DNA of 54,485 nt from Nocardia araoensis NBRC 100135 (GTDB taxonomy: Bacteria; Actinomycetota; Actinomycetes; Mycobacteriales; Mycobacteriaceae): the NCBI RefSeq assembly GCF_000308435.1, contig NZ_BAFR01000073.1, forward strand, positions 1-54,485. The letters run 5' to 3'. Below, piece by piece: positions 23,908 to 32,044 of the stretch. Made by a program: the position numbers and the translations under genes. Each line of letters begins with the position of its first letter. Position 1 is the first letter of the stretch. The notes beneath the pieces were generated by a model. The model made no database searches. It saw only the letters and a program-made list of their open reading frames with translations, and was not told the DNA's origin.

Positions 23908-25398
23908 ATGACCGAAACCATCGCTCCACCCGCGCCCGTGCGGAGCACGACCGCTCCCGTCGACTACGACCCGCGGCTCACCAACGACGACCTCGCGCCG
24001 CTGCGCAAGCAGAACTGGGGCTCCTACAACATCTTCGCGTTCTGGATGTCCGACGTGCACAGCGTCGGCGGCTATGTCACCGCGGGCAGCCTGTTCGCGC
24101 TCGGTCTGGCCGGCTGGCAGGTGCTTGTGGCCCTGCTGATCGGCATCACCCTGGTGTATTTCTTCTGCAACCTGGTGGCCAAGCCCAGTCAGGTGACCGG
24201 CGTGCCGTATCCGGTGATCTGCCGCAGCGCGTTCGGCGTGCTGGGTGCCAACATCCCGGCGATCATCCGCGGGCTGATCGCGGTGGCCTGGTACGGCATT
24301 CAGACGTTCCTCGCCTCGGCGGCACTGGATGTCGTGCTGGTGAAGTTGTTCCCGTCGCTCGCGCCCTACGCGGTGGCGAGCGATTACGGGTTCCTCGGCC
24401 TGTCGCTGCTCGGCTGGGGCAGCTACCTGACGCTGTGGGTGGTGCAAGCCTGCGTCTTCTGGCGGGGAATGGAGTCCATCCGCCGATTCATCGACTTCTG
24501 CGGACCCGCGGTGTACGTGGTGATGTTCGTGCTGTGCGGTTACCTGATCGCGAAAGCCGGTTGGGGCGCCATAGATCTGAACCTCAGCGCCGTGCGATAC
24601 ACCGGATGGGACTCGGTGCCGGTGATGCTCGGCGCAATCGCGCTCGTGGTGTCCTACTTCTCCGGGCCGATGCTGAACTTCGGGGACTTCTCCCGGTACG
24701 GAAAGTCCTTCGCGGCGGTGCGCCGGGGCAACCTGCTCGGTCTCCCGCTGAACTTCCTGTTGTTCTCGTTGCTGGTGGTGATCACCGCCTCGCTGACGGT
24801 GCCGGTCTACGGTGAGCTGATCACCGACCCGGTCGCCACGGTGGCGCGCATCGACAGCACCTTCGCGATCATGCTCGGCGCGCTCACCTTCACCGTCGCC
24901 ACCATCGGCATCAACATCGTCGCGAACTTCATCTCGCCCGCCTTCGACTTCTCGCACGTGAGCCCGCAGCGCATCAGCTGGCGCGCGGGCGGCATGATCG
25001 CCGCGGTGGGCTCGGTGCTGATCACGCCGTGGAACCTCTACAACAACCCGGAGGTCATCCACTACACGCTGGAGGTGCTCGGCGCCTTCATCGGCCCGCT
25101 GTTCGGCGTGCTCATCGCCGACTACTACCTGGTACGCAAGCAGCGCGTGGTGGTGGACGACCTGTTCACCATGTCCAGCGGCGGCCGCTATTGGTATCGC
25201 GGGGGATACCACCCGGCGGCGGTGATCGCGACGGCGATCGGTGCGCTGGTCGCCGTCGTACCGGTGCTGGCGAAGGACGTCACCGGGATGTACACCGCGG
25301 CGCAGTACAGCTGGTTCATCGGCTGCGGTCTCGGCTTCGCGGCGTACTACCCGCTGGCCACCCGGACCGGGCGGGCAGAGCGGGAGAGCGCGGCCTGA
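23908..25398 (+). CDS. NCS1-family nucleobase/hydantoin/allantoin transporter
   Basis: A membrane protein of 496 residues with about 12 hydrophobic helices. It opens with LTNDDLAPLRKQNWGSYNIFAFWMSDVHSVG, split here by the usual NCS1 motif NxDLxP. Typical downstream signatures are PFxV-like pore segments, GPMLNFGDFSRYG, and the NLYNNPEVIHYTLEVLGAF region near helix 10. NCS1 carriers such as Mhp1 take up hydantoins, allantoin, uracil or cytosine with Na+ or H+. The ATG at 23908 has a purine-rich site; another ATG four codons upstream is possible. The stop overlaps the racemase start (TGATG), so both genes are co-translated. Confidence 0.9.
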   Translation: MTETIAPPAPVRSTTAPVDYDPRLTNDDLAPLRKQNWGSYNIFAFWMSDVHSVGGYVTAGSLFALGLAGWQVLVALLIGITLVYFFCNLVAKPSQVTGVPYPVICRSAFGVLGANIPAIIRGLIAVAWYGIQTFLASAALDVVLVKLFPSLAPYAVASDYGFLGLSLLGWGSYLTLWVVQACVFWRGMESIRRFIDFCGPAVYVVMFVLCGYLIAKAGWGAIDLNLSAVRYTGWDSVPVMLGAIALVVSYFSGPMLNFGDFSRYGKSFAAVRRGNLLGLPLNFLLFSLLVVITASLTVPVYGELITDPVATVARIDSTFAIMLGALTFTVATIGINIVANFISPAFDFSHVSPQRISWRAGGMIAAVGSVLITPWNLYNNPEVIHYTLEVLGAFIGPLFGVLIADYYLVRKQRVVVDDLFTMSSGGRYWYRGGYHPAAVIATAIGALVAVVPVLAKDVTGMYTAAQYSWFIGCGLGFAAYYPLATRTGRAERESAA

Positions 25399-26126
25399 TG
25401 CGCATCCGTGTGGTCAATCCGAATACCACCCGGGCGATGACCGACACGATCGAGCAGTGTGCCAGGGCCGTCGCGGGTCCTGGCACACTGCTCGACGCGG
25501 TGACCTCGGAGATGGGACCGGCTTCGATCGAGAGTCATTACGACGAAGCGCTGAGCGTCCCCGGCCTGCTCGCCGCGATCCGGCGGGGCGAGGCCGAGGG
25601 CGTCGACGGCTACGTGCTGGCCTGCTTCGGCGACCCGGGTCTGGACGCCGCGCGCGAACTGGCCGGGGGACCGGTGATCGGGATCGCCGAGGCCGCCATG
25701 CATACCGCCGCCCATCTCGGTCGCGGGTTCAGCGTGGTCACCACGCTGGGCCGGACCGTCGGCCGGGCGGCCGATCTGGCGGAACGTTACGGGATGCGGC
25801 GCTTCTGCCGCGGCATCCACGCCTGCGAGATCCCGGTCCTCGCTCTCGACACCGATCCGGACGCGCGCAAGATCGTCATCGAAGCGTGCCGGGAAGCGGT
25901 CGAGGCGGACGGGTCCGACGTGATCGTGCTGGGCTGCGCGGGGATGGCCGATCTGTGTGCCCAGGTACGCGCCGAGGTCGGCGTGCCGGTGGTGGACGGT
26001 GTGGCCGCGGCGACGCTGACCGTCCAATCGCTGCTCACGCTGGGTCTGCGCAAGTCGGGTCGGGGCGAGTTCGCCGCACCGCCGCCCAAGCCGTACACCG
26101 GCGCGCTGCGATCCTTCGGCGCCTGA
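25398..26126 (+). CDS. Asp/Glu/hydantoin racemase family protein
   Basis: A 242-residue cofactor-independent racemase. The two catalytic cysteines of the family are visible: Cys76 in VLACFGDPGLDAARE and Cys180 in VIVLGCAGMADL. The opening MRIRVVNPNTTRAMT is typical of hydantoin racemase (HyuA-type) and of allantoin racemase (HpxA-type), which share this family. Which ureide is racemised cannot be told. Coupling to the NCS1 carrier suggests import followed by racemisation, but no hydantoinase, allantoinase or carbamoylase gene is nearby. Confidence 0.88.
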   Translation: MRIRVVNPNTTRAMTDTIEQCARAVAGPGTLLDAVTSEMGPASIESHYDEALSVPGLLAAIRRGEAEGVDGYVLACFGDPGLDAARELAGGPVIGIAEAAMHTAAHLGRGFSVVTTLGRTVGRAADLAERYGMRRFCRGIHACEIPVLALDTDPDARKIVIEACREAVEADGSDVIVLGCAGMADLCAQVRAEVGVPVVDGVAAATLTVQSLLTLGLRKSGRGEFAAPPPKPYTGALRSFGA

Positions 26127-26134
26127 GCGGGAGG

Positions 26135-26485
26135 TCAGGCGGCCACGGCGGTGGCGAGCTTGCGCAACTCGGCGTCGGGGTCGGCCACGTCCACCACGAG
26201 CCGTGTGACATCGGCGCCCGCCAAGTCGATACGGATGGCGTGTCCGTCGAATCGGGTGTCCCAGAATTCCTTGCGGCCCTTGCCGCGAAACGTTCCAGCC
26301 GCGATCACACCGGGGAAGAACGTGCCGGGGGCACGCACCCACGGCGGGCGGCGGTCGACGCCGGCCATGCCGAGGGCGGTGACGGCGGACAAGTCGAAGG
26401 TCAGCTGGTCGCGCAGCGCCAGCAGTTGATGCGCACCGAGCACGTGGACCTTCACCGTCGTTCCGGTGACCTCGAATTCGACCAT
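26135..26485 (-). CDS. Conserved hypothetical protein, PH-like
   Basis: A 116-residue soluble protein starting MVEFEVTGTTVKVHVLGAHQ. It contains LRDQLTFDLSAVTAL, then PPWVRAPGTFFPGVIAAG and EFWDTRFDGHAIRIDL. The alternating beta-strand pattern and the G(T/S)FxxxxxxxWDxR spacing resemble small actinobacterial proteins with a bacterial PH-like fold. No catalytic motif is recognised. The ATG at 26485 has GAGG upstream. It converges on the racemase gene with an 8-bp gap. Confidence 0.65.
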   Translation of the reverse strand: MVEFEVTGTTVKVHVLGAHQLLALRDQLTFDLSAVTALGMAGVDRRPPWVRAPGTFFPGVIAAGTFRGKGRKEFWDTRFDGHAIRIDLAGADVTRLVVDVADPDAELRKLATAVAA

Positions 26486-26709
26486 CACGCACCTCATTTT
26501 CACCGCGAACTCGTACAACTCCAACGATGCAGAACGGTTCTGGTCACAGCCTGTGCCGTTCCTATGAGTTCTCTCAGTTTCGGTCCATGTTGTTACAACG
26601 ATATGCGCATCTATGGATGTGATCACGCAGGCCGACCGCGCCCACCAGCGTGAATGTCGCGCTACAGACCGGCCTGGAAAGGGAAACCGCACGAGTTCAC
26701 GGGCTGGAT

Positions 26710-26751
26710 CGAGGCAGCCGCGCAGTCGGCGAGATGCGTTGGGCTGCCTCG
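26710..26751 (-). terminator. Inverted repeat after idi, likely operon terminator
   Basis: CGAGGCAGCC (26710-26719) pairs perfectly with GGCTGCCTCG (26742-26751) across a 22-nt loop, 25 nt past the idi stop on the minus strand. A 10-bp GC stem without a T-run is a plausible end for the encapsulin/2-methylisoborneol operon. Confidence 0.6.
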
Positions 26752-26776
26752 GGCCAGGACCGGATCTCAGCGGCGA

Positions 26777-27352
26777 TCAGGGCGCCGAAATCCCCGTGAC
26801 GTGCGCGCGCTCCGCGACGTCGAGGACACCGGCCAGCCATGGGGTGTAGGCGCCGGGGTTGTCGGCCAGCGCGTCGCGCAGCGCGTCCGGTTGAATCCAG
26901 GCGAAGTCGGCGACCTCGGCCGGGTCCGGCCGAGGGGTGCCGATGTCGAGCCGCCCGATCAGAACGTGATCCCATTCCGATTCGACGCGGCCGGTGCGCG
27001 GGTCCGCCGCGTGGTAGCGGTAGATCCCTGCCTCGGTGAGCGCGATCGTCAGGCCCATCTCCTCGGCCAGCCGCAGCCCCGCCGCGGTAGCGACGGGTTC
27101 GCCGGGTGCGGGGTGGCCACAGCAGGTGTTGGCCCACAGCGAGGGGAACCTGGTCTTGACCGCCGCGCGTTGCTGCAGGAGCACCCGGCCCGCCGAGTCG
27201 AACAGCAAGACGGAGAACGCGCGGTGCAGTCGTCCCGGGGCCAGGTGGGCCTCGGCGACCGTGCACGCGCCGACCGCGCGGCCCGCGTCGTCGACGAGCT
27301 CGACGGGCAGGGCCTCGCGGTCGGTGTACGGCTGGGCGAGCGTGTCGGTCAC
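26777..27352 (-). CDS. idi: Isopentenyl-diphosphate delta-isomerase, type I
   Basis: Interconverts IPP and DMAPP. It has 191 residues of the Nudix fold. NTCCGHP (75-81) contains the catalytic Cys, LRLAEEMGL lies in the Nudix-like helix, and ESEWDHV carries the catalytic Glu126; the LHRAFSVLLFDSAGRVLLQQR opening is standard. The GTG start overlaps the TGA of the methyltransferase gene by four bases (GTGA), so it belongs to the terpene operon. A local isomerase would supply DMAPP for geranyl diphosphate, the methyltransferase substrate. Confidence 0.94.
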   Translation of the reverse strand: MTDTLAQPYTDREALPVELVDDAGRAVGACTVAEAHLAPGRLHRAFSVLLFDSAGRVLLQQRAAVKTRFPSLWANTCCGHPAPGEPVATAAGLRLAEEMGLTIALTEAGIYRYHAADPRTGRVESEWDHVLIGRLDIGTPRPDPAEVADFAWIQPDALRDALADNPGAYTPWLAGVLDVAERAHVTGISAP

Positions 27353-28221
27353 CTGCCCACCTTATCGGCGGCGATGAGCAGATAGTGGAAGCTCCCCTCC
27401 CGGTACGCGGTCAGGAACGGCTTCTCGACCCCCGTGGCGAGCTCGGATTTCGTGCGCAACTCCCAGTACGGGATGGTCGCCGTGGTGAGTTCGGTCACGG
27501 CGATGGGCACCAGGTTGTTCGCGGCCAGGGCGCGGAAGTACTCGCCGCGCGGATGGATCATGCAGCCGTAGTGCGCGTCGATCCAGCTGACCGAGGACGA
27601 GCGGCCGCCGGTCACGTCGTTGGAGCAGCCGGTGATGCACACGTAGCGTCCGCCCGGCTCCAGCAGCCGGGAGAACTCGCTGAACAGATCGAACAGGTCC
27701 ACGTACATCGTGGTCTCGTTGGTCCAGATCCCACGCATGGAGCCGGTCTCGAAGCCGGTGTCGAGCATGTTGCGGAAGTGGAACCGCACCTTGTCCGCCA
27801 CGCCGCGGTGGACGGCCTGGTCATTGGCGAAGCCGACCTGGTATTCGGAAATGGTCACGCCGTCGACCTGGCAGCCGAACCGTTGATTGGCCATGAAGCT
27901 GGTGCCGCCGCGGCCCGAGCCGCCGTCCAGCAGCCGGTCGCCGGGCCGGACGTCGCCGAGGTGGTCGAGCAGGAAGTCCGCCTGCGCGGTCTCCAGCCGG
28001 TGCAATTCGGCGACGATGCGTTCCTCGCGGGTGTCCTCCGGGCCGGTCAGCACCGACGGGTCCGGATCACCGATGCCGTAGTGGTGGTGGTAGAGCCCGT
28101 CGACCTCACCGAGTTTGGTGTTGACCCGGTCGTCGTTCGGGTTGTTGTTCCAGTACGCGGCGACGGACTTCTGGTAGCTGGTACGCAGAACGGTCCCGGT
28201 CTCCGGGTTGAGCATGGTCAT
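27349..28221 (-). CDS. Geranyl diphosphate 2-C-methyltransferase
   Basis: SAM-dependent enzyme expected to methylate C2 of geranyl diphosphate, giving 2-methyl-GPP. It has 290 residues. The N-terminal part has YWNNNPNDDRVNTKLGEVDG and LYHHHYGIGDPD, which mark the GPP methyltransferase subgroup. The SAM site is LLDGGSGRGG (about 97-106), followed by GVTISEYQVGFAN. The acidic/aromatic pocket residues in NETTMYVDLFDLFSEF and IDAHYGCMIHPRGEY are typical. AGAGG lies upstream of the ATG, with a second ATG two codons in. It sits 43 bp after the 2-MIB synthase and overlaps idi. Confidence 0.92.
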   Translation of the reverse strand: MTMLNPETGTVLRTSYQKSVAAYWNNNPNDDRVNTKLGEVDGLYHHHYGIGDPDPSVLTGPEDTREERIVAELHRLETAQADFLLDHLGDVRPGDRLLDGGSGRGGTSFMANQRFGCQVDGVTISEYQVGFANDQAVHRGVADKVRFHFRNMLDTGFETGSMRGIWTNETTMYVDLFDLFSEFSRLLEPGGRYVCITGCSNDVTGGRSSSVSWIDAHYGCMIHPRGEYFRALAANNLVPIAVTELTTATIPYWELRTKSELATGVEKPFLTAYREGSFHYLLIAADKVGR

Positions 28222-28264
28222 GCGCGATCATCCTCTCTCGGTGCGGTACTGCTTCGTTGCTCTC

Positions 28265-29842
28265 TTACGGGTGGCTCTGGTGCGGGTCGCGATAGCGTTT
28301 GCTGTCGGCGTGCCAGGCGCGGTTGCCTCCCATCCAGGCCCACAGGCCCGCGAGGAAGCGGCGTAGTTCCGGGGAGCCCAGCGCGGCGAGGGGGGCCGCT
28401 TCCCGTTCGAACCGGTGCACCAGTTCGTCGTGCACCTCTGCGGTGCGCAGCACGGCCTCCCGGCGCGAGCAGCGCTCCTCGGCGGCGAGGACGGTCGGCA
28501 GATTGAACTCCCTGCCGTTGGAGAGGTCCTCGCGCGCCATCGAGTACAGGTCGTTCACCATCTGGCTGGCCAGCGCCGCGGTGGTGACCACGCGGCGCAC
28601 CGCGGGATCGGTGTACTCGGCCGCCTGCAACTCGTAGCCGCCGACCACATCGGTGGGCGCCATGCACGGCAGGAAGCTGTGCGGTTGCCGATTGGTGAGG
28701 TACTCCCATACCGGCGGCATCCGTCCCGCCGCGCGCCAGCCCGCTTCGGCTCCGAGCGCGATGAACCACCCCGCTATCTCGGTGCGCAACCGGGCCAGTT
28801 GCGCCGGGCGCGCGTAGTGCGCCAAGTGCTCGAAGGACGTGCGGAACGCGCGCAGGATCGGATCGGCTTCGAGTGCCGCCTCGAGCTGGGCCACGTAACG
28901 CGCGGGAAGGTGGACCGGATCCATGGCGGCGGCCGCCAATTCGAGCCGGGGTCCCAACTCCGCCTCGGCGCTGGAGGGCGTGCCGTCCGGAGCCCGGTCG
29001 TCGGCATCCTCCTCGCAGTAGTAGTCGTCGACGGACCATTCCGAGACCGCGCACTTCGCCGCCGCCAGCAGCCGGTCGGCATCGTCGCAGTCCGGATGGG
29101 CGAGCATGATCAACCGGCCGAAATCGGCGTCGCGCAATTCGCCCAGCCGGCCCTCGTACAACCCGATGTTCCTGGCCCAGTCGACGATGCCGGTGTTGAC
29201 GGCCTCGGCGAGAGCCGGATCGTCACGCAACGGCGGCGGGCAGTACAGCGGCGGAATCGGATCCTGCCGATCGCGATCCACCGTGGCGGTGTCGGATCCG
29301 GTCGGCCCGCGGGGGATACGCGCGGGCCCGCCGCCGTCCGATCCGGTTCGCGGCTGCGTCGTCAGCGTGGCCGTGCGCGGTGACGACGCGAGACCGTGTA
29401 TTCCGAGTGACGCCGACGCCGTGCCGAGCCCGGTGGGTCCGGTGGGAATGCGTGGCGCCGCAGGTAACAGTGCTCGTCCCGCCGGGAGCGGCCCCGGCGC
29501 GGTAGGGCGGGCTGCCGCTGCCTCCACGCCGGTTGCGGCCTCCGGCACGCCGGCGTGTACCCCGGCGGAGGAGGCCGGCGGCACGGAGGACGTGGCAGGC
29601 GCCGTGCCGGTCCGGGGGAGCAGTAGGGCGGCGGCGCCCAGGCCGGATGGACCGAGTAGCGCGTGCGGTGCCACACTCTTCTGCACCGCCGGGGGCGAGA
29701 TATCCGCCGGGTCAGCCGTTTTCGTCGACAACAGTTCGGCCGGAGCGGCGGTCCGGGTATTGGTGAGCAGCGCGACGACGGTGGCGGCCACCTCATCGGT
29801 GGCGTGCGCCGCCGCGGCGCGGGAGAGCACGGACATGCCCAT
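28265..29842 (-). CDS. 2-Methylisoborneol synthase with long disordered N-terminal domain
   Basis: A class I terpene cyclase of 525 residues that should convert 2-methyl-GPP to 2-methylisoborneol. The metal motifs are exact: DDYYCEE (272-278) and NDLYSMARE (430-438, the N-D-xx-S-xxx-E triad). The catalytic domain begins after PIPPLYCPPPLRDDP (about 195-209). Residues 1-190 are Ala/Pro/Thr/Gly-rich and surely disordered, with three related segments: GPSGLG (64-69), RIPTGPTGLG (131-140) and RIPRGPTG (175-182). In Streptomyces the matching N-terminal region directs the enzyme into a Family 2B encapsulin shell, whose gene lies 8 bp upstream here. The start could be ATG 29842, GTG 29845 or ATG 29836. 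Confidence 0.93.
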   Translation of the reverse strand: MGMSVLSRAAAAHATDEVAATVVALLTNTRTAAPAELLSTKTADPADISPPAVQKSVAPHALLGPSGLGAAALLLPRTGTAPATSSVPPASSAGVHAGVPEAATGVEAAAARPTAPGPLPAGRALLPAAPRIPTGPTGLGTASASLGIHGLASSPRTATLTTQPRTGSDGGGPARIPRGPTGSDTATVDRDRQDPIPPLYCPPPLRDDPALAEAVNTGIVDWARNIGLYEGRLGELRDADFGRLIMLAHPDCDDADRLLAAAKCAVSEWSVDDYYCEEDADDRAPDGTPSSAEAELGPRLELAAAAMDPVHLPARYVAQLEAALEADPILRAFRTSFEHLAHYARPAQLARLRTEIAGWFIALGAEAGWRAAGRMPPVWEYLTNRQPHSFLPCMAPTDVVGGYELQAAEYTDPAVRRVVTTAALASQMVNDLYSMAREDLSNGREFNLPTVLAAEERCSRREAVLRTAEVHDELVHRFEREAAPLAALGSPELRRFLAGLWAWMGGNRAWHADSKRYRDPHQSHP

Positions 29843-29850
29843 CACCCCGG

Positions 29851-31257
29851 TCAGTCGGCTTGCCGGGCGACCGAGACGTTGTCGAGCACGCCGAGGGCGT
29901 CGGGCACCAGCACGGCCGCCGAGTAATAGCAGCTGATCAGGTAGGAGATGATCGACTGGTCGTCGATGCCCTTGAAGCGCACGTTGAGGCTCGGCTCGTA
30001 TTCGTCCGGAATCCCGGTCTGGTGCAGACCGATCACGCCCTGGTCCTTCTCTCCGGTACGCATGGCCAGGATCGAGGTGGTCTGGGTGTCGCTGATCGGG
30101 ATCTTGCCGCACGGGAGGATCGGCACGCCTCGCCACGCCGGAACACGGTGCCCGTCCACCTCGACCGGATCCGGATAGAGTCCGCGCTTGGTGCATTCGC
30201 GTCCGAACGCGGCGATCGCCTTCGGATGAGCCAGAAACAATTTCGTGCTGCGGCGCATGCTGAGCAGTTCGTCGAAGTCGTCGGGCGTGGGCGCGCCGGA
30301 CTCGGTATAGATGCGCTGCTTCAGATCGCAGTTGTGCAGCAGACCGAAGTCGGGGTTGTTGACCAGGTCGTATTCGCGGCGTTCGTAGAGGGCTTCGATG
30401 GTCAGGCGCAGCTGCTGCTCGACCTGATTCATCGGGTCGTTGAACAGGTCGGCGACTCGGGTGTGCACCCGCAGGACGCTCTGCGCCAGGCTGAGCTCGT
30501 ATTGGCGCGGGGAGGCGTCGTAGTCGACGAACGTGCCTTCCAACAGCGGCTCGCCCGCGTGGCCCGAGGAGATCGCGATGTCCGCCTCGCCCTTGTTGTT
30601 CTGCGGGTGGGCGGGCGCGGAAGCCACGCGAGAAAGTTGCTCGCGCAATGCCGAAGTCCTGTCGATGAACTCCGTCAGCGATCGCCGCGGAAGCACCAAC
30701 ATGGTCGTCCGCGTGACCGTCTTGAGTGTGACCGGCCAGATCGCCGACGGTTCGGTCAGTAACGCGTCGCCGAAGAAGTCACCGCCGCCGAGGATGCCGA
30801 GCTTCGTCTGCTCGCCGTATTCGCCCGAACCTATTTTGCTCACTTTGCCGTGGACGATCAGCAGAATCTGATCCATCGGATTGCCGAATTCCGCTACCAC
30901 AATGCCGGGTTCGAGATCGCGCTGTTCGAAACGGTCTGCGAGGGCGCGCAGCACGTCCTCGTCATCGAATCCGCGCAGTGCCGGAAGCTCTTGCAATTCC
31001 AGGGGAATGACGCGTGCGGTGGAGCCGTCGATGACGAATTCCACCTCGCCATTGCCCACGGTGTGGGTCAGGCGGCGGTTCACTCGGTAGACACCGCCGT
31101 CGACCTGCGTCCACGGCAGCGCGCGAGTGAGCCATCGCGAGCTGATGCCCTGCATCTGCGGTTCGGATTTGGTGGTGTGCGCGAGCAGGCCCGCCGTGCT
31201 GGTGCTCAGGCTCTTGCGCATGTTGTTTTCCGTTTGGACTGGCATTTCAATGGTCAT
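29851..31257 (-). CDS. Family 2B encapsulin shell protein with cNMP-binding-like domain
   Basis: A 468-residue protein related to Streptomyces EshA and to the cyclic-nucleotide-binding proteins beside 2-MIB synthases. Residues 1-95 ([31 protein letters not shown]) and 235-468 ([59 protein letters not shown]) form the HK97-type shell fold. Residues 95-212 are an inserted Crp-like cNMP domain. Such proteins assemble icosahedral capsids holding the cargo enzyme. The cNMP cassette reads [15 protein letters not shown], lacking the usual phosphate-binding Arg, so nucleotide binding is doubtful. GAGG precedes the ATG. It is first in the operon, followed by cyclase, methyltransferase and idi. Confidence 0.92.
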   Translation of the reverse strand: MTIEMPVQTENNMRKSLSTSTAGLLAHTTKSEPQMQGISSRWLTRALPWTQVDGGVYRVNRRLTHTVGNGEVEFVIDGSTARVIPLELQELPALRGFDDEDVLRALADRFEQRDLEPGIVVAEFGNPMDQILLIVHGKVSKIGSGEYGEQTKLGILGGGDFFGDALLTEPSAIWPVTLKTVTRTTMLVLPRRSLTEFIDRTSALREQLSRVASAPAHPQNNKGEADIAISSGHAGEPLLEGTFVDYDASPRQYELSLAQSVLRVHTRVADLFNDPMNQVEQQLRLTIEALYERREYDLVNNPDFGLLHNCDLKQRIYTESGAPTPDDFDELLSMRRSTKLFLAHPKAIAAFGRECTKRGLYPDPVEVDGHRVPAWRGVPILPCGKIPISDTQTTSILAMRTGEKDQGVIGLHQTGIPDEYEPSLNVRFKGIDDQSIISYLISCYYSAAVLVPDALGVLDNVSVARQAD

Positions 31258-32044
31258 GCGTGGTCCTCACCTCGAGACGCCACCGAGACGTGGTGACGGG
31301 TTTTGGGGCAGGGGGATTCAGGATCGTCGATAGTTCAGAGTCGCCGGGTGTTCACATCAAACAGCAGCGGGGCATGCCCGCGGAGAGCTCATCGAACGAA
31401 ATTGCCTACGCGCCAGGGCGTTCCAGACGTGATCGATGGTAGACGGCGAAAGCCGCTGTGCACAGAAAAATTTCGAAGATCGTTCCACCGCCCGCCGGAT
31501 GGTCACGACACGCGGTCGATTCCGGCAACGGAGGGTTGCCGCATGGGCCGAGCCGAATTGCCTTCGGGTAGCGGAAAATCAGCTACCTGAGCGTCGGCGG
31601 CCTGTCCGCGCGTCGAGCCCGGCGCTCTATGTCGGCGGTCGGCTGTCCGAGCGGGTATCGCAACGCGCCGCGACATCCGGCGGTCTCGAGTGGTGTTCGT
31701 ACCCGGGATGCGGCCGCATGGAAGACTCGCTTCGAAGCCTGGGGCTTGTGTGCCGTCGGCATCCGTCCGGCCGCGCAACCCCGGATCGCTGTGCGCCCGG
31801 ACCGGCGCGGGAACGGGTGCCGGGCGGCCGGGCACACTGGTGGCGCAGAACTGTCCGCTGCCGGAGGCCGGGGCCTACCGTCATGGGGTGTTCCCTGGTC
31901 GATACGTGACCGCCGGAGCGCCGACCGCGGCAACCTGGCATGTGACGTGTCACAGCGGACACATAATGGACAGGTGGTGTGGGAAGCTCGTCTGAACACG
32001 TCGCCGTGTGTGATGCGGGTCACGTTAGGGTAGGGCCAGGAGCG
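31258..32044. other. Long divergent intergenic region
   Basis: This 787-bp gap separates the leftward encapsulin operon from the rightward lipase/acyl-CoA synthetase gene and must hold both promoters. It contains less GC-rich stretches (31370-31480 and near 31960) and the palindrome at 31941-31954. Short open frames exist on both strands, but none has a ribosome binding site or recognisable product. I could not assign the encapsulin promoter. Confidence 0.55.
31941..31954. promoter_or_regulatory. TGTGAC-GT-GTCACA palindrome
   Basis: A perfect 6-2-6 dyad about 90 bp before the lipase/acyl-CoA synthetase ATG, followed 7 nt later by CATAAT (31962-31967). It resembles a Crp half-site pair, but the spacing between TGTGA and TCACA is 4, not 6. 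A TetR- or GntR-type operator is equally possible. Confidence 0.4.

Noticed and set aside
31941..31954. Crp (cAMP receptor) binding site that could link the encapsulin cNMP domain to regulation
   Set aside because: TGTGA and TCACA are separated by 4 bases instead of 6, so it is not a standard Crp site.
31629..32033. Small plus-strand open frame before the lipase/synthetase gene
   Set aside because: It has no ribosome binding site and a composition typical of non-coding shadow frames; it overlaps the regulatory palindrome.
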